Notes: generated from the letters alone by a model not told the origin. A stretch of 6,830 bases of DNA from JAFAXD01 sp035472475 (GCA_035472475.1 DATIPA010000218.1:1-6830), one strand, 5' to 3'. Positions 1-6,654 are shown, counted from the first letter of the stretch. Program-made: numbers and translations.

Positions 1-1
1 A

Positions 2-1060
2 CGCCGGCAGGGGCGCGGCGCCCAGTCGAATGCGTCCGGCCGCTATGAGGCGGAAGCGCGCGTCGCGTTCGACGATGGCTGGCAGACCCTCGAGGAACTG
101 CCCGCGTTCGAGACCAGCGTCGGCATCGATGCGGCGCGCAAGGTGATCACCCGCAACGAGTCGCCGGACATCTCGTTCGACCGCTCGATCAATCCGTATC
201 GTGGCTGCGAGCACGGCTGCATCTATTGCTTCGCGCGGCCGACGCACGCCTATCTGGGACTGTCGCCGGGGCTCGACTTCGAGTCGAAACTGTTCATGAA
301 ACCGGATGCGCCGGAGTTGCTCGAACGCGAACTCGCGGCTGCGCGCTATCAGCCGCGTACAATTGCAATCGGTACGAACACGGATCCGTATCAGCCGATC
401 GAACGTCGCTACCAAATCATGCGGCGCGTGCTCGAAGTGCTGGATCGCGCCGGCCATCCGGTCGGTATCGTAACCAAATCGAATCTGGTGGTGCGTGACC
501 TCGATATCCTGAGGCGAATGGCGGAGCGCAATCTCGTCAAGGTCGCGATTTCGGTCACCACGCTCGATCCCAAGCTCGCGCGCGCGATGGAGCCGCGGGC
601 CCCCACGCCGCCCCGCCGCCTCGAAGCCCTGCGTCAACTCTCGGCCGCCGGTATCCCGACCTCTGTCATGGTCGCGCCGGTGATCCCTGCAATCAACGAC
701 GCCGATATCGAGCGCATTCTCGATGCCGCGGCGGCCGCCGGTGTCACGGGCGCCGGCTACGTCCTGCTGCGTCTACCGCTCGACGTGCGCGATCTCTTCA
801 AGGAATGGCTGATGGCGAACTTCCCGGACCGCTATCGGCACGTGTTCGCGCTGATACGACAGATGCGGGGCGGCAAAGACTATGACGCCCAGTGGGGCAA
901 GCGCATGACCGGATCCGGTCCCTATGCGTGGATGATCGGCCGGCGGTTCGAGCAAGCTTGCGACCGGCTCGGGCTCAACGTGCGCAAGGCGAAGCTCACG
1001 ACCGAACACTTCAAGCCACCGCAGCGGCGCGCGCAGGCAAACCAACTTAGTTTGTTCTAG
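2..1060 (+). CDS. PA0069-family radical SAM protein (5' partial)
   Basis: This is a radical SAM enzyme of the COG1533 / PA0069 type, distantly related to spore photoproduct lyase SplB; its substrate is not known. The frame is open to the left edge, so the true start lies outside; 352 residues are visible. The visible N-terminus (RGAQSNASGRYE) is the family's usual early motif, so probably only a short leader is missing. The 4Fe-4S/SAM motif CxxxCxxC is at visible residues 69, 73 and 76 (CEHGCIYC), preceded by SINPYRG. Further family features are GTNTDPYQPIE and the barrel segments after it (TKSNLVVRD, VAISVTTLD). The protein ends in QLSLF, a common C-terminus in this family, so the 3' end appears intact. 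A GTG at 143 is an internal codon, not a credible start, since conserved sequence lies before it. The stop overlaps by 14 bases the reading frame of a degenerate transporter on the opposite strand. Confidence 0.9.
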   Translation, partial: RRQGRGAQSNASGRYEAEARVAFDDGWQTLEELPAFETSVGIDAARKVITRNESPDISFDRSINPYRGCEHGCIYCFARPTHAYLGLSPGLDFESKLFMKPDAPELLERELAAARYQPRTIAIGTNTDPYQPIERRYQIMRRVLEVLDRAGHPVGIVTKSNLVVRDLDILRRMAERNLVKVAISVTTLDPKLARAMEPRAPTPPRRLEALRQLSAAGIPTSVMVAPVIPAINDADIERILDAAAAAGVTGAGYVLLRLPLDVRDLFKEWLMANFPDRYRHVFALIRQMRGGKDYDAQWGKRMTGSGPYAWMIGRRFEQACDRLGLNVRKAKLTTEHFKPPQRRAQANQLSLF

Positions 1061-1295
1061 CGTGGTGGATTTGAAGCTTCCCTCCAGCTTTGGCCTGCGA
1101 GAAGCCTGTAAAGATCAGCAGTGTCAAAGCAACGACCAGTCCCGCCGCCACGCCTGCGAGGCCGAGACTTGATTGGATCGCCGCAAGCATCGGACCGACA
1201 CTGGTCAGTGCCGAACCTAGGTTTGCGACCATCAGGAAAAACGCGAAGATGCTGTAGCTGACCTCGCGGGATCGTGCTGCGGCTTTGGTTGTCAT
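1047..1295 (-). pseudogene. Truncated MFS transporter remnant (CynX/NimT-like N-terminus)
   Basis: From the ATG at 1295 the minus strand reads 82 residues. The first ~67 look like the start of a major facilitator transporter: a short charged leader (MTTKAAARSREV), a first membrane helix (~residues 13-30), the loop ALTSVGPMLAAIQSSLGL and a second helix that starts near residue 47 and ends around FTGFSQ. The loop resembles the TSVGP signature of CynX/NimT-type MFS carriers. After residue 67 the similarity stops, 15 unrelated residues follow, and the frame ends inside the 3' end of the radical SAM gene. Intact family members have about 400 residues and 12 helices, so over 80 % is missing, and no continuation exists in any frame because the next sequence is radical SAM coding. 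I infer a deletion that fused the 5' end of a transporter gene to this locus. A functional two-helix protein is possible but unlikely. Confidence 0.6.
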
Positions 1296-1574
1296 CGACG
1301 TACACCCTGCGATCCGCCGGCACGGTCGAACGCGCAACGAGTACGTGCGTGCTGCGGCGCAACGGTCCGCACTCGGTCACCGTCGGGTGGCGGATCAATT
1401 GAAATTCATCGTGTTCGATCGTGCGCTGTTCAGTCGAACGAGCCGAACCGGAATCGACAGCGAGGCCGAAGGTGGCTACGCTACCCAAACACCGTCAACC
1501 GGGGACAGTGGGGACAAACCAAGTCGATGGCGATGATCGCTTGCAAACGCCCGTGCGCTCTGCACGATCGCGCC
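1296..1574. other. Non-coding stretch between transporter remnant and rnhB
   Basis: About 280 bases without a credible gene. Frames are open on both strands, but their translations have no recognisable motif and a composition typical of GC-rich shadow frames. The stretch probably contains the old upstream region of the truncated transporter (minus strand) and the promoter of rnhB (plus strand), but I see no convincing -35/-10 pair for either. A short tandem repeat (ggggacagt then ggggacaaa) spans 1501-1518, just before the upstream candidate start of rnhB at 1527. Together with the transporter remnant this makes ~510 bases with no intact gene. Confidence 0.6.
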
Positions 1575-2264
1575 ATGAGTCGTGCTCCCGTCCGCGCCCC
1601 GCGCCTGCCGCTCGATGAGGACAATATCCGCCCCACGTTCCGGCGCGAGCGGGCAGCGCTGAAGCGGGGCCTGTGGCCGGTCGCCGGTTGCGATGAAGCC
1701 GGGCGCGGTCCGCTCGCCGGACCGGTTGTGGCGGCGGCGGTCATTCTGGATCCGCAACGGATCCCGCGCGGGCTCAATGATTCCAAGAAGCTGACCCCGC
1801 CCGAGCGCGAAACGCTGTACGAAAAGATTACCGCACGGGCGCAGTTTGCGATCGCAGTCGCTTCGCCGGCGCGGATCGACCGCGACAACATTCTGCGCGC
1901 GTCGTTATGGGCGCTTGAGCGCGCGGTCTGGGCTTTGCCGGTCCGGCCGCAACTCGTGTTGGTCGACGGCCGCGACCGCATCAATGCCGGCTGCGACTGC
2001 GAGGCGGTCGTGTCCGGCGACGCGTTGATTGCATCGATCGCCGCCGCTTCGATCATCGCCAAGGTCGTGCGCGATCGGCTCATGGCGTGCGTCGGCGCTG
2101 CCCATCCGGGCTATGGGTTCGAGCGTCACAAGGGCTATAGCGTGCCCGAGCATTTCGAGGCGCTGTCCAAACTCGGCCCCACCATCCACCATCGTCGGTC
2201 GTTTGCGCCCATCGCGGAGGCTCTCGGGCTGGACCCGAGCGCTGAAGCGGACATGCTGCTGTAA
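1575..2264 (+). CDS. rnhB: Ribonuclease HII
   Basis: Ribonuclease HII nicks the strand 5' of ribonucleotides in DNA, starting ribonucleotide excision repair, and can cut RNA-DNA hybrids; it acts in the cytoplasm with Mn2+ or Mg2+. From the ATG at 1575 the protein has 229 residues, normal for the family. The DEDD catalytic set is present: D40 and E41 in CDEAGRGPLAGP, D131 in VLVDGRDR and D149 in VSGDALIASIAAASIIAK. The last two are 18 residues apart, as in E. coli RNase HII. The GRG motif (43-45), NDSKKL, and the C-terminal HPGYGFERHKGY block are also present. The start is uncertain: in-frame ATGs at 1527 and 1533 would add 16 or 14 residues, and none has a good ribosome binding site. I prefer 1575 because the extra residues look unlike the family. 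In several alphaproteobacteria ccrM adjoins rnhB; no methylase is visible here. Confidence 0.93.
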   Translation: MSRAPVRAPRLPLDEDNIRPTFRRERAALKRGLWPVAGCDEAGRGPLAGPVVAAAVILDPQRIPRGLNDSKKLTPPERETLYEKITARAQFAIAVASPARIDRDNILRASLWALERAVWALPVRPQLVLVDGRDRINAGCDCEAVVSGDALIASIAAASIIAKVVRDRLMACVGAAHPGYGFERHKGYSVPEHFEALSKLGPTIHHRRSFAPIAEALGLDPSAEADMLL

Positions 2265-2322
2265 CGGCTTGCGGTCCGGCTGTTGTCGACGTCATCCCGA
2301 ACCTGAGCCCTAACCAGCGCCG

Positions 2323-3834
2323 ATGATCCGGGTGTCCATCATTTTCGAGCTGGTGCGCGGTCATCCGCGCATCGTGTTCTGGCTGATCGCGCTGACGCAG
2401 GCGGCACTATGGTGGCTGGTGCCTGCGTTGTTCTACGCCGCGCCGCCCGGCGATTTGCCGCTTGTGCTTGCGATCGGCCACGAATTCCAACTCGGCAGCT
2501 ACCTCGGGCCGCCGCTGGCCTTTTGGTTGGCTGAAATCGCCTACGACATCGCAGGAATGACGGGCGTGTATCTGCTGTCGCAAATCTGCGTCCTCGTGAC
2601 GTATTGGGCGGTGTTCGAGCTCGGTTGCGCGACCGTTGGCATTGTCCACGCGGTGATTGCCGTGATGCTGATGGTTGGCGTTGTTGCGTTCAGTCTGCCG
2701 ACGCCGGAGTTCGGATCCCAGGTCCTCGCTATGGCGTTGACCGCATTGATCCTGCTGCATTTCTGGAAGGCGGTGGGGCAGACCAGGCGCCTGTATTGGG
2801 CAGCGGTCGGCGTAGAGGCCGGATTGCTGCTGCTGACTAGCTACTCAGGCGTTGTTCTCTACGTGATCATCATCGCGTTCATGGTGGTCACTCAGCGGGG
2901 CCGCGCGCTGCTGGGCTCGCTCGAGCCCTGGCTTGCGGGCGTCGTGGTGATCGTCTTTGGCTTTCCGCATCTGATCTGGCTCGACGCACAGGGCAGTCTG
3001 GTCGCGCCGCTGCTGGATCGCCTGGGCAGCGGTCTCACGACAGCGCACCTGTTTGACCGGGTTGGACTGCCGGCGCGCGTGCTGGTCGCGCATGCAGGTC
3101 TCATCATTCTGGTGGCGTTGGCAGCCGGCTGGGGCATCAAGGCGCAGCAACGCGTGCCGGTGTTCGTGCGCCCGCCCGTGCACCCGTTCGCGCGCAAGTT
3201 CATCTACACGTTTGCGATCGCCCCGCTGGTCATTGCGATGCTGCTGGCGCTCATTTTGGGCGAGCCCGATCCGGTTGGTGGGATAGCGCCGCTGATCGTC
3301 CTTTCTGCGCTCGCGGTCGTGGTGTTGGCGGGCGACACGATCAGCATCAATCGGCAACAGGTGCTCGGGATCGTCTGGGGAGCGATGCTGGTGGTGCCGC
3401 CGATTATCGTCGCCATAGCGGTCGTGGTCTTGCCACCGATTACCGGAGTTGAGTTCGCGGTGACGGAACCCGCCAACGCGATCGGGCGCTATTTCTCAGA
3501 CATTTTTCAGCGCCGCACCGGGAAGGTTCCGGAGATCGCAGCCGGCGAGCCACGTCTCGCGGCGCTGGTTGCGCTCAAATCGCGGCCGCGCGCAAGTCTC
3601 TACTTCGATGCGACGCCAGAGCGATCACCCTGGATCAATGCGCAGGACGTGAACCAGAAGGGGGCCATCGTGGTCTGGCATGCGACCGATACTTCGAGTT
3701 TCCCCCCCGATGAGATCAAAGCCCGTTTTCCGGCACTGATCACCGACGTCCCGCGCGCATTCGAACGCTTCACCCTGACCGGCAAGCCCACGCTGCGGAT
3801 CGGTTGGGGAATTGTCCGGCCGCGCGGACAGTAA
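2323..3834 (+). CDS. Glycosyltransferase family 39 / PMT_2-type membrane protein
   Basis: A 503-residue polytopic inner-membrane protein resembling family 39 glycosyltransferases (ArnT/PMT_2 type), which move a sugar from a polyprenyl-phosphate carrier to an acceptor on the periplasmic side. Hydrophobic segments occur near residues 17-40, 80-97, 105-124, 135-148, 158-190, 203-220, 254-271, 292-312, 321-337 and 348-371, followed by a soluble, probably periplasmic domain (~385-503). The first loop carries PPGDLPLV (D44) and then LGPPLAFWLAE (61-71), matching the position of the acidic motif and PP-x-x-x-W element of ArnT-like enzymes; however the usual Asp-Glu pair is Asp-Leu here. The second loop has LPTPEFGSQ (125-133). 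It starts 58 bases after rnhB, on the same strand, so co-transcription is possible, but its ribosome binding site is weak. Substrate and acceptor cannot be told from sequence, and enzymatic activity is inferred only from family resemblance. Confidence 0.75.
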   Translation: MIRVSIIFELVRGHPRIVFWLIALTQAALWWLVPALFYAAPPGDLPLVLAIGHEFQLGSYLGPPLAFWLAEIAYDIAGMTGVYLLSQICVLVTYWAVFELGCATVGIVHAVIAVMLMVGVVAFSLPTPEFGSQVLAMALTALILLHFWKAVGQTRRLYWAAVGVEAGLLLLTSYSGVVLYVIIIAFMVVTQRGRALLGSLEPWLAGVVVIVFGFPHLIWLDAQGSLVAPLLDRLGSGLTTAHLFDRVGLPARVLVAHAGLIILVALAAGWGIKAQQRVPVFVRPPVHPFARKFIYTFAIAPLVIAMLLALILGEPDPVGGIAPLIVLSALAVVVLAGDTISINRQQVLGIVWGAMLVVPPIIVAIAVVVLPPITGVEFAVTEPANAIGRYFSDIFQRRTGKVPEIAAGEPRLAALVALKSRPRASLYFDATPERSPWINAQDVNQKGAIVVWHATDTSSFPPDEIKARFPALITDVPRAFERFTLTGKPTLRIGWGIVRPRGQ

Positions 3835-3841
3835 GCCGCAA

Positions 3842-4729
3842 TCAGATGCCACAGCGCGGCGTGGCGAGTGCTTGTTTGACCGCGAGAAAGTCACGCCATG
3901 CATGGCGCTTCTCCAGCGGAGACCGCAACAAATACGCCGGATGAAATGTCGCCATCGCGCGAATTTCGCGCTTGCCAGTATCAAAACTCAACCAGCGCCC
4001 GCGAGTCCTGCGGATTCCATCCTTGAATCCCAGCAACGCCTGAGATGAGGGCCCGCCCAGGCACACCAGCACGTCCGGGTCGGCAAGCTCGATCTGGCGC
4101 AGAATGAAGGGCAGGCAGATCTGACTCTCCTGCGGAGTCGGTGTGCGATTGCCGGGCGGACGCCAAGGGATGATGTTGGCGATATAGGCGGAGGTGCGGT
4201 TGAGCCCGATTGCCGCGAGCATCCGATCGAGCAGTTTGCCGGAGCGGCCGACAAACGGAAGCCCGGCGAGATCTTCGTCGCGCCCAGGCGCTTCACCGAC
4301 GAACATCACGCGCGCCTGCGGGTTGCCGTCGGCAAACACGAGTTGGGTCGCGGTCACCCGCAACGCGCAGCCCTGGAAGCCCTGCATGATGGCGCGCAGT
4401 TCGTCGAGGCTCGCCGCACGTTTGACCGCGTCGCGCGCGGCCATCACGGCCGTGTCGGGGGAGAGCGCCAAGCTCGCAGCGGGCGCCGGCGTCACACGCG
4501 TTGGCACAGGGGCCGTTGCCCTCGGCTCAGGGAGTTTGGCACGTGGTCCGCTCGGCGCCGCCTCCGGCGTCGCGGCCGCGGCGCGCGTCGCGGCGCCAGC
4601 GGCGGAGGTCGCCGCGGACTCGTCCGGACCAAAATGATTGATCGGCTGTTCGCCCAGCGCGCCGTCGACGCCGGCCTCTAGATAGAAGGCAAGTAATTCG
4701 CGCGCGGCTGTAGTGCGGTCGGGGGTCAT
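3842..4729 (-). CDS. Uracil-DNA glycosylase, family-4-like, incomplete Fe-S ligand set
   Basis: Removes uracil from DNA to begin base excision repair. From the ATG at 4729 the protein has 295 residues: a conserved N-terminal helix (RTTAARELLAFYLEAGVD), an Ala/Pro-rich linker (~residues 38-90), then the glycosylase domain (~95-295). Motif A is GEAPGRDED (145-153) with LPFVGRSGKLLDRML after it; motif B is HPAYLLR (263-269). Classical family 4 enzymes bind a 4Fe-4S cluster through four cysteines. Only two are at those positions here, C121 (GCALR) and C205 (QICLPF); the others are F118 and W189 (IIPWRPPGNR). The lack of the KRRIH insertion and the GEAPG motif argue against UdgX, and there is no GQDP motif as in family 1. 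A GTG at 4747 would add six residues; ATG was preferred although neither has a clear ribosome binding site. It converges on the glycosyltransferase-like gene with 7 bases between stops and diverges from the ETF-QO gene. Confidence 0.9.
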   Translation of the reverse strand: MTPDRTTAARELLAFYLEAGVDGALGEQPINHFGPDESAATSAAGAATRAAAATPEAAPSGPRAKLPEPRATAPVPTRVTPAPAASLALSPDTAVMAARDAVKRAASLDELRAIMQGFQGCALRVTATQLVFADGNPQARVMFVGEAPGRDEDLAGLPFVGRSGKLLDRMLAAIGLNRTSAYIANIIPWRPPGNRTPTPQESQICLPFILRQIELADPDVLVCLGGPSSQALLGFKDGIRRTRGRWLSFDTGKREIRAMATFHPAYLLRSPLEKRHAWRDFLAVKQALATPRCGI

Positions 4730-4824
4730 GGCACGAGGCGGCGTCACTCTAGCACGCCCGATTGCCGCCCTGTGACAAACGTGGAAAAACCAATGTGCCG
4801 GAACTGCGTGCCCGGAGAGATCGC
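4730..4824. promoter_or_regulatory. Divergent intergenic region, glycosylase / ETF-QO
   Basis: About 95 bases separate the divergent starts of the uracil-DNA glycosylase and ETF-QO genes, so promoters for both must lie here or inside the 5' ends of the genes. I see no strong -35/-10 pair; TTGCCG at 4762-4767 is the nearest to a -35 on the plus strand and has no good partner. The assignment as a regulatory region is from layout alone. Confidence 0.45.
4814..4818 (+). promoter_or_regulatory. Ribosome binding site fixing the ETF-QO start
   Basis: GGAGA at 4814-4818 lies 6 bases before the ATG at 4825. This good Shine-Dalgarno sequence supports 4825 over the longer open frame that could begin at a TTG at 4762. 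Confidence 0.75.
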
Positions 4825-6474
4825 ATGGCTGAGCTGCCCGCCCGCGAAGCGATGGAATTCGACGTCGTGATCGTCGGCGCCGGTCCGGCCGGGCTGTCCG
4901 CCGCCATCCGCCTCAAGCAGCGCGCCCCCGACTGCTCAGTCGTTGTGGTCGAGAAGGGCTCGGAAGTGGGCGCCCACATCCTCTCAGGCGCGGTGATCGA
5001 TCCGGTGGGATTTGATCGTCTGCTGCCCGATTGGCGCAAGGAAGACACGCCGATCAAAACGGCAGTGACCGACGATCGCTTCTACATGCTCACGCAGACC
5101 CGGGCATTTCGCTTGCCGACTATCTTGTTGCCGCCGCTGATGAGCAACCATGGCAATTTTATCGTGTCCCTCGGTGATGTCTGCCGTTGGCTTGCCGGCA
5201 AGGCGGAGGCGCTAGGGGTCGAAATCTATCCCGGCTTTGCGGCGACCGAAGTGCTGTTCGGGCCCAATGGTGAGGTCCAGGGCATCGCGACCGGCGACAT
5301 GGGAATCGGCAAGGACGGCGAGCCAAAGGCCTCGTTCACACGCGGCATGGAGCTGCGCGGCAAGTACACGCTGGTGGCGGAGGGAGCACGCGGCCAGCTC
5401 GCGAAAGTGCTGATCGCCCGCTATGGGCTCGACCGTGACCGCGATCCGCCAAAATTCGGTCTGGGCCTCAAGGAGGTGTGGCAGGTCGCGCCGGAGAAGC
5501 ACAAAGCCGGACTGGTCCAGCACACGTTCGGCTGGCCGCTCGACAACCGAACCGGGGGCGGATCGTTTCTCTATCACTATGGTGAAAACCTCGTCTCAGT
5601 CGGGTTCGTGCTGCATCTCAACTATCAAAACCCGTACTTGGCGCCGTTCGAAGAATTTCAGCGTTTCAAGACGCATCCGCTGGTGCGCGACACATTCGCC
5701 GGCGGCAAGCGGCTTGGCTACGGCGCGCGCGCAATCACCGAAGGCGGTTGGCAGTCCGTTCCCAAGCTTGCATTTCCGGGCGGCGCGCTGATCGGGTGCG
5801 CGGCCGGGTTCGTCAACGTGCCGCGCATCAAGGGCACCCACAACGCGGTGCTGTCGGGAATGCTCGCGGCCGAACATGTAGCAAGCGCGCTCGCTGCCGG
5901 CCGCGCCAACGACGAACTCGCAAGCTACGAGCAGGCCTGGCGCGCTTCCGACGTCGGGCGGGATCTCTGGAAGGTGCGCAACGCCAAACCGTTGTGGTCG
6001 CGCTTCGGTACGCTTGGCGGGATTGGGCTCGCCGGCCTGGACATGTGGACCAATACATTTGGGTTCTCGCTGACGGGGACACTTGCGCACGGTAAGCCGG
6101 ACGGCGCGACCCTCGAGCCGGCAGCCGGGTTTCGCCCGATCAATTATCCCAAGCCGGACGGCAAGCTCACCTTCGACCGCCTGTCGTCGGTATTCCTCTC
6201 CAACACCAACCACGAAGAGGACCAGCCCGTTCACCTCAAGGTCGCCGACTTAGGGCTGCAAAAACGCTCCGAACACGACGTTTACGCCGGTCCGTCCGCC
6301 CGCTATTGCCCGGCCGGGGTGTACGAATGGCTCGAGGAGGGGGGCGGACCCAGGTTCGTGATCAACGCGCAGAACTGCGTGCATTGCAAAACATGCGATA
6401 TCAAGGATCCAAACGGGAATATTACCTGGGTCGCCCCGGAAGGCGGGGGCGGACCCAACTACCAAAGCATGTAA
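4825..6474 (+). CDS. Electron transfer flavoprotein-ubiquinone oxidoreductase
   Basis: ETF-QO takes electrons from reduced electron-transfer flavoprotein, loaded by acyl-CoA and other dehydrogenases, and reduces ubiquinone at the inner face of the membrane. The protein has 549 residues, full length for a bacterial member. Near the N-terminus is the FAD-binding motif DVVIVGAGPAG (13-23; GxGxxG at 18-23), followed by EKGSEVGAHILSGAVIDP. The middle holds the family blocks FGLGLKEVWQV, ITEGGWQSVPKL (304-315) and GCAAGFVNVPRIKGTHNA (324-341), which match the FAD/quinone region of known ETF-QOs. The C-terminal ferredoxin-like part gives the 4Fe-4S ligands C495 (YCPAGVYE), C518, C521 and C524 (NCVHCKTCDIKDP). 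No helix crosses the membrane; attachment is monotopic in the family. The genes for ETF itself are not in the window. FixC is a related alternative, but the length and the complete C-terminal cluster with CPAGVYE fit ETF-QO better. Confidence 0.96.
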   Translation: MAELPAREAMEFDVVIVGAGPAGLSAAIRLKQRAPDCSVVVVEKGSEVGAHILSGAVIDPVGFDRLLPDWRKEDTPIKTAVTDDRFYMLTQTRAFRLPTILLPPLMSNHGNFIVSLGDVCRWLAGKAEALGVEIYPGFAATEVLFGPNGEVQGIATGDMGIGKDGEPKASFTRGMELRGKYTLVAEGARGQLAKVLIARYGLDRDRDPPKFGLGLKEVWQVAPEKHKAGLVQHTFGWPLDNRTGGGSFLYHYGENLVSVGFVLHLNYQNPYLAPFEEFQRFKTHPLVRDTFAGGKRLGYGARAITEGGWQSVPKLAFPGGALIGCAAGFVNVPRIKGTHNAVLSGMLAAEHVASALAAGRANDELASYEQAWRASDVGRDLWKVRNAKPLWSRFGTLGGIGLAGLDMWTNTFGFSLTGTLAHGKPDGATLEPAAGFRPINYPKPDGKLTFDRLSSVFLSNTNHEEDQPVHLKVADLGLQKRSEHDVYAGPSARYCPAGVYEWLEEGGGPRFVINAQNCVHCKTCDIKDPNGNITWVAPEGGGGPNYQSM

Positions 6475-6486
6475 GGGGGCCGCCGC

Positions 6487-6509
6487 GACGGAAAAAGCGT
6501 CATTCCGTC
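6487..6509 (+). terminator. Weak hairpin after ETF-QO
   Basis: A perfect 7-base inverted repeat, GACGGAA (6487-6493) and TTCCGTC (6503-6509) with a 9-base loop, starts 12 bases after the ETF-QO stop. The position suits a terminator, but the stem is short and no T tract follows (the next bases are aaaatg), so intrinsic termination is doubtful. It could instead be a chance repeat or a transcript-end stabilising hairpin. Confidence 0.25.
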
Positions 6510-6591
6510 AAAATGCCGCCATCCTAAGCGAGTGATAAGGATCGGCCGTCCTTGCGAGTGCGGCGCAAAAAGTCCATGCTGCGGTAGATTG

Positions 6592-6638
6592 GACTCAAGA
6601 TTCCGCCGGGTTGGGCTTGATTCCGCGGGGGCGGAGTC
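6592..6638 (+). promoter_or_regulatory. Repeated GATTCCGC element with four GANTC sites before the TPR gene
   Basis: GATTCCGC occurs at 6599-6606 and again at 6619-6626, exactly 20 bases apart. A third, inverted copy with one change (GCGGAGTC) is at 6631-6638, making a near-palindrome with the second copy around a GGGG loop (8 pairs, one G-T). GANTC sequences, the target of the alphaproteobacterial methylase CcrM, are at 6592, 6599, 6619 and 6634. The palindrome ends 16 bases before the TPR ATG at 6655 and covers a GGAG (6633-6636) that could serve the alternative GTG start at 6640. I infer an operator, a methylation-sensitive promoter element, or a translation-control hairpin; no function is shown by sequence alone. 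Confidence 0.4.
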
Positions 6639-6654
6639 TGTGATCGTAAAGGGG

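Noticed and set aside
1057..1488. Minus-strand open frame (143 codons) across the transporter remnant region
   Set aside because: The MFS similarity is in a different frame; this frame gives Arg-rich, motif-free sequence and is probably chance.
1501..1518. Tandem ggggacagt/ggggacaaa, reminiscent of repeats near REP-associated transposases
   Set aside because: Only two short copies, no palindrome and no transposase nearby; too little to call a mobile repeat.
1481..2083. Minus-strand open frame (200 codons) opposite rnhB
   Set aside because: Ser/Arg/Thr-rich translation typical of a shadow frame, overlapping the conserved RNase HII catalytic region.
2290..2312. gtcatcccgaacctgagccc between rnhB and the glycosyltransferase gene, like half of an interspersed palindromic repeat
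   Set aside because: No matching inverted half is present and it occurs once in the window; a genome-wide count would be needed.
4003..4139. Five GANTC sites at 4003, 4013, 4025, 4123 and 4135
   Set aside because: They fall inside the glycosylase coding sequence near its 3' end, far from any promoter, and are explained by codon content.
4194..4637. Plus-strand open frame (147 codons) opposite the uracil-DNA glycosylase
   Set aside because: Mirrors the glycosylase and its Ala/Pro-rich linker; no recognisable domain or ribosome binding site.
4762..4824. N-terminal extension of ETF-QO from a TTG at 4762
   Set aside because: The ATG at 4825 has a good ribosome binding site and gives the usual family N-terminus; the extension has no family resemblance.
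5596..6234. Long minus-strand open frame (212 codons) opposite ETF-QO
   Set aside because: It lies wholly within a confidently identified gene, its translation shows no motif, and long antisense frames are expected in GC-rich coding DNA.
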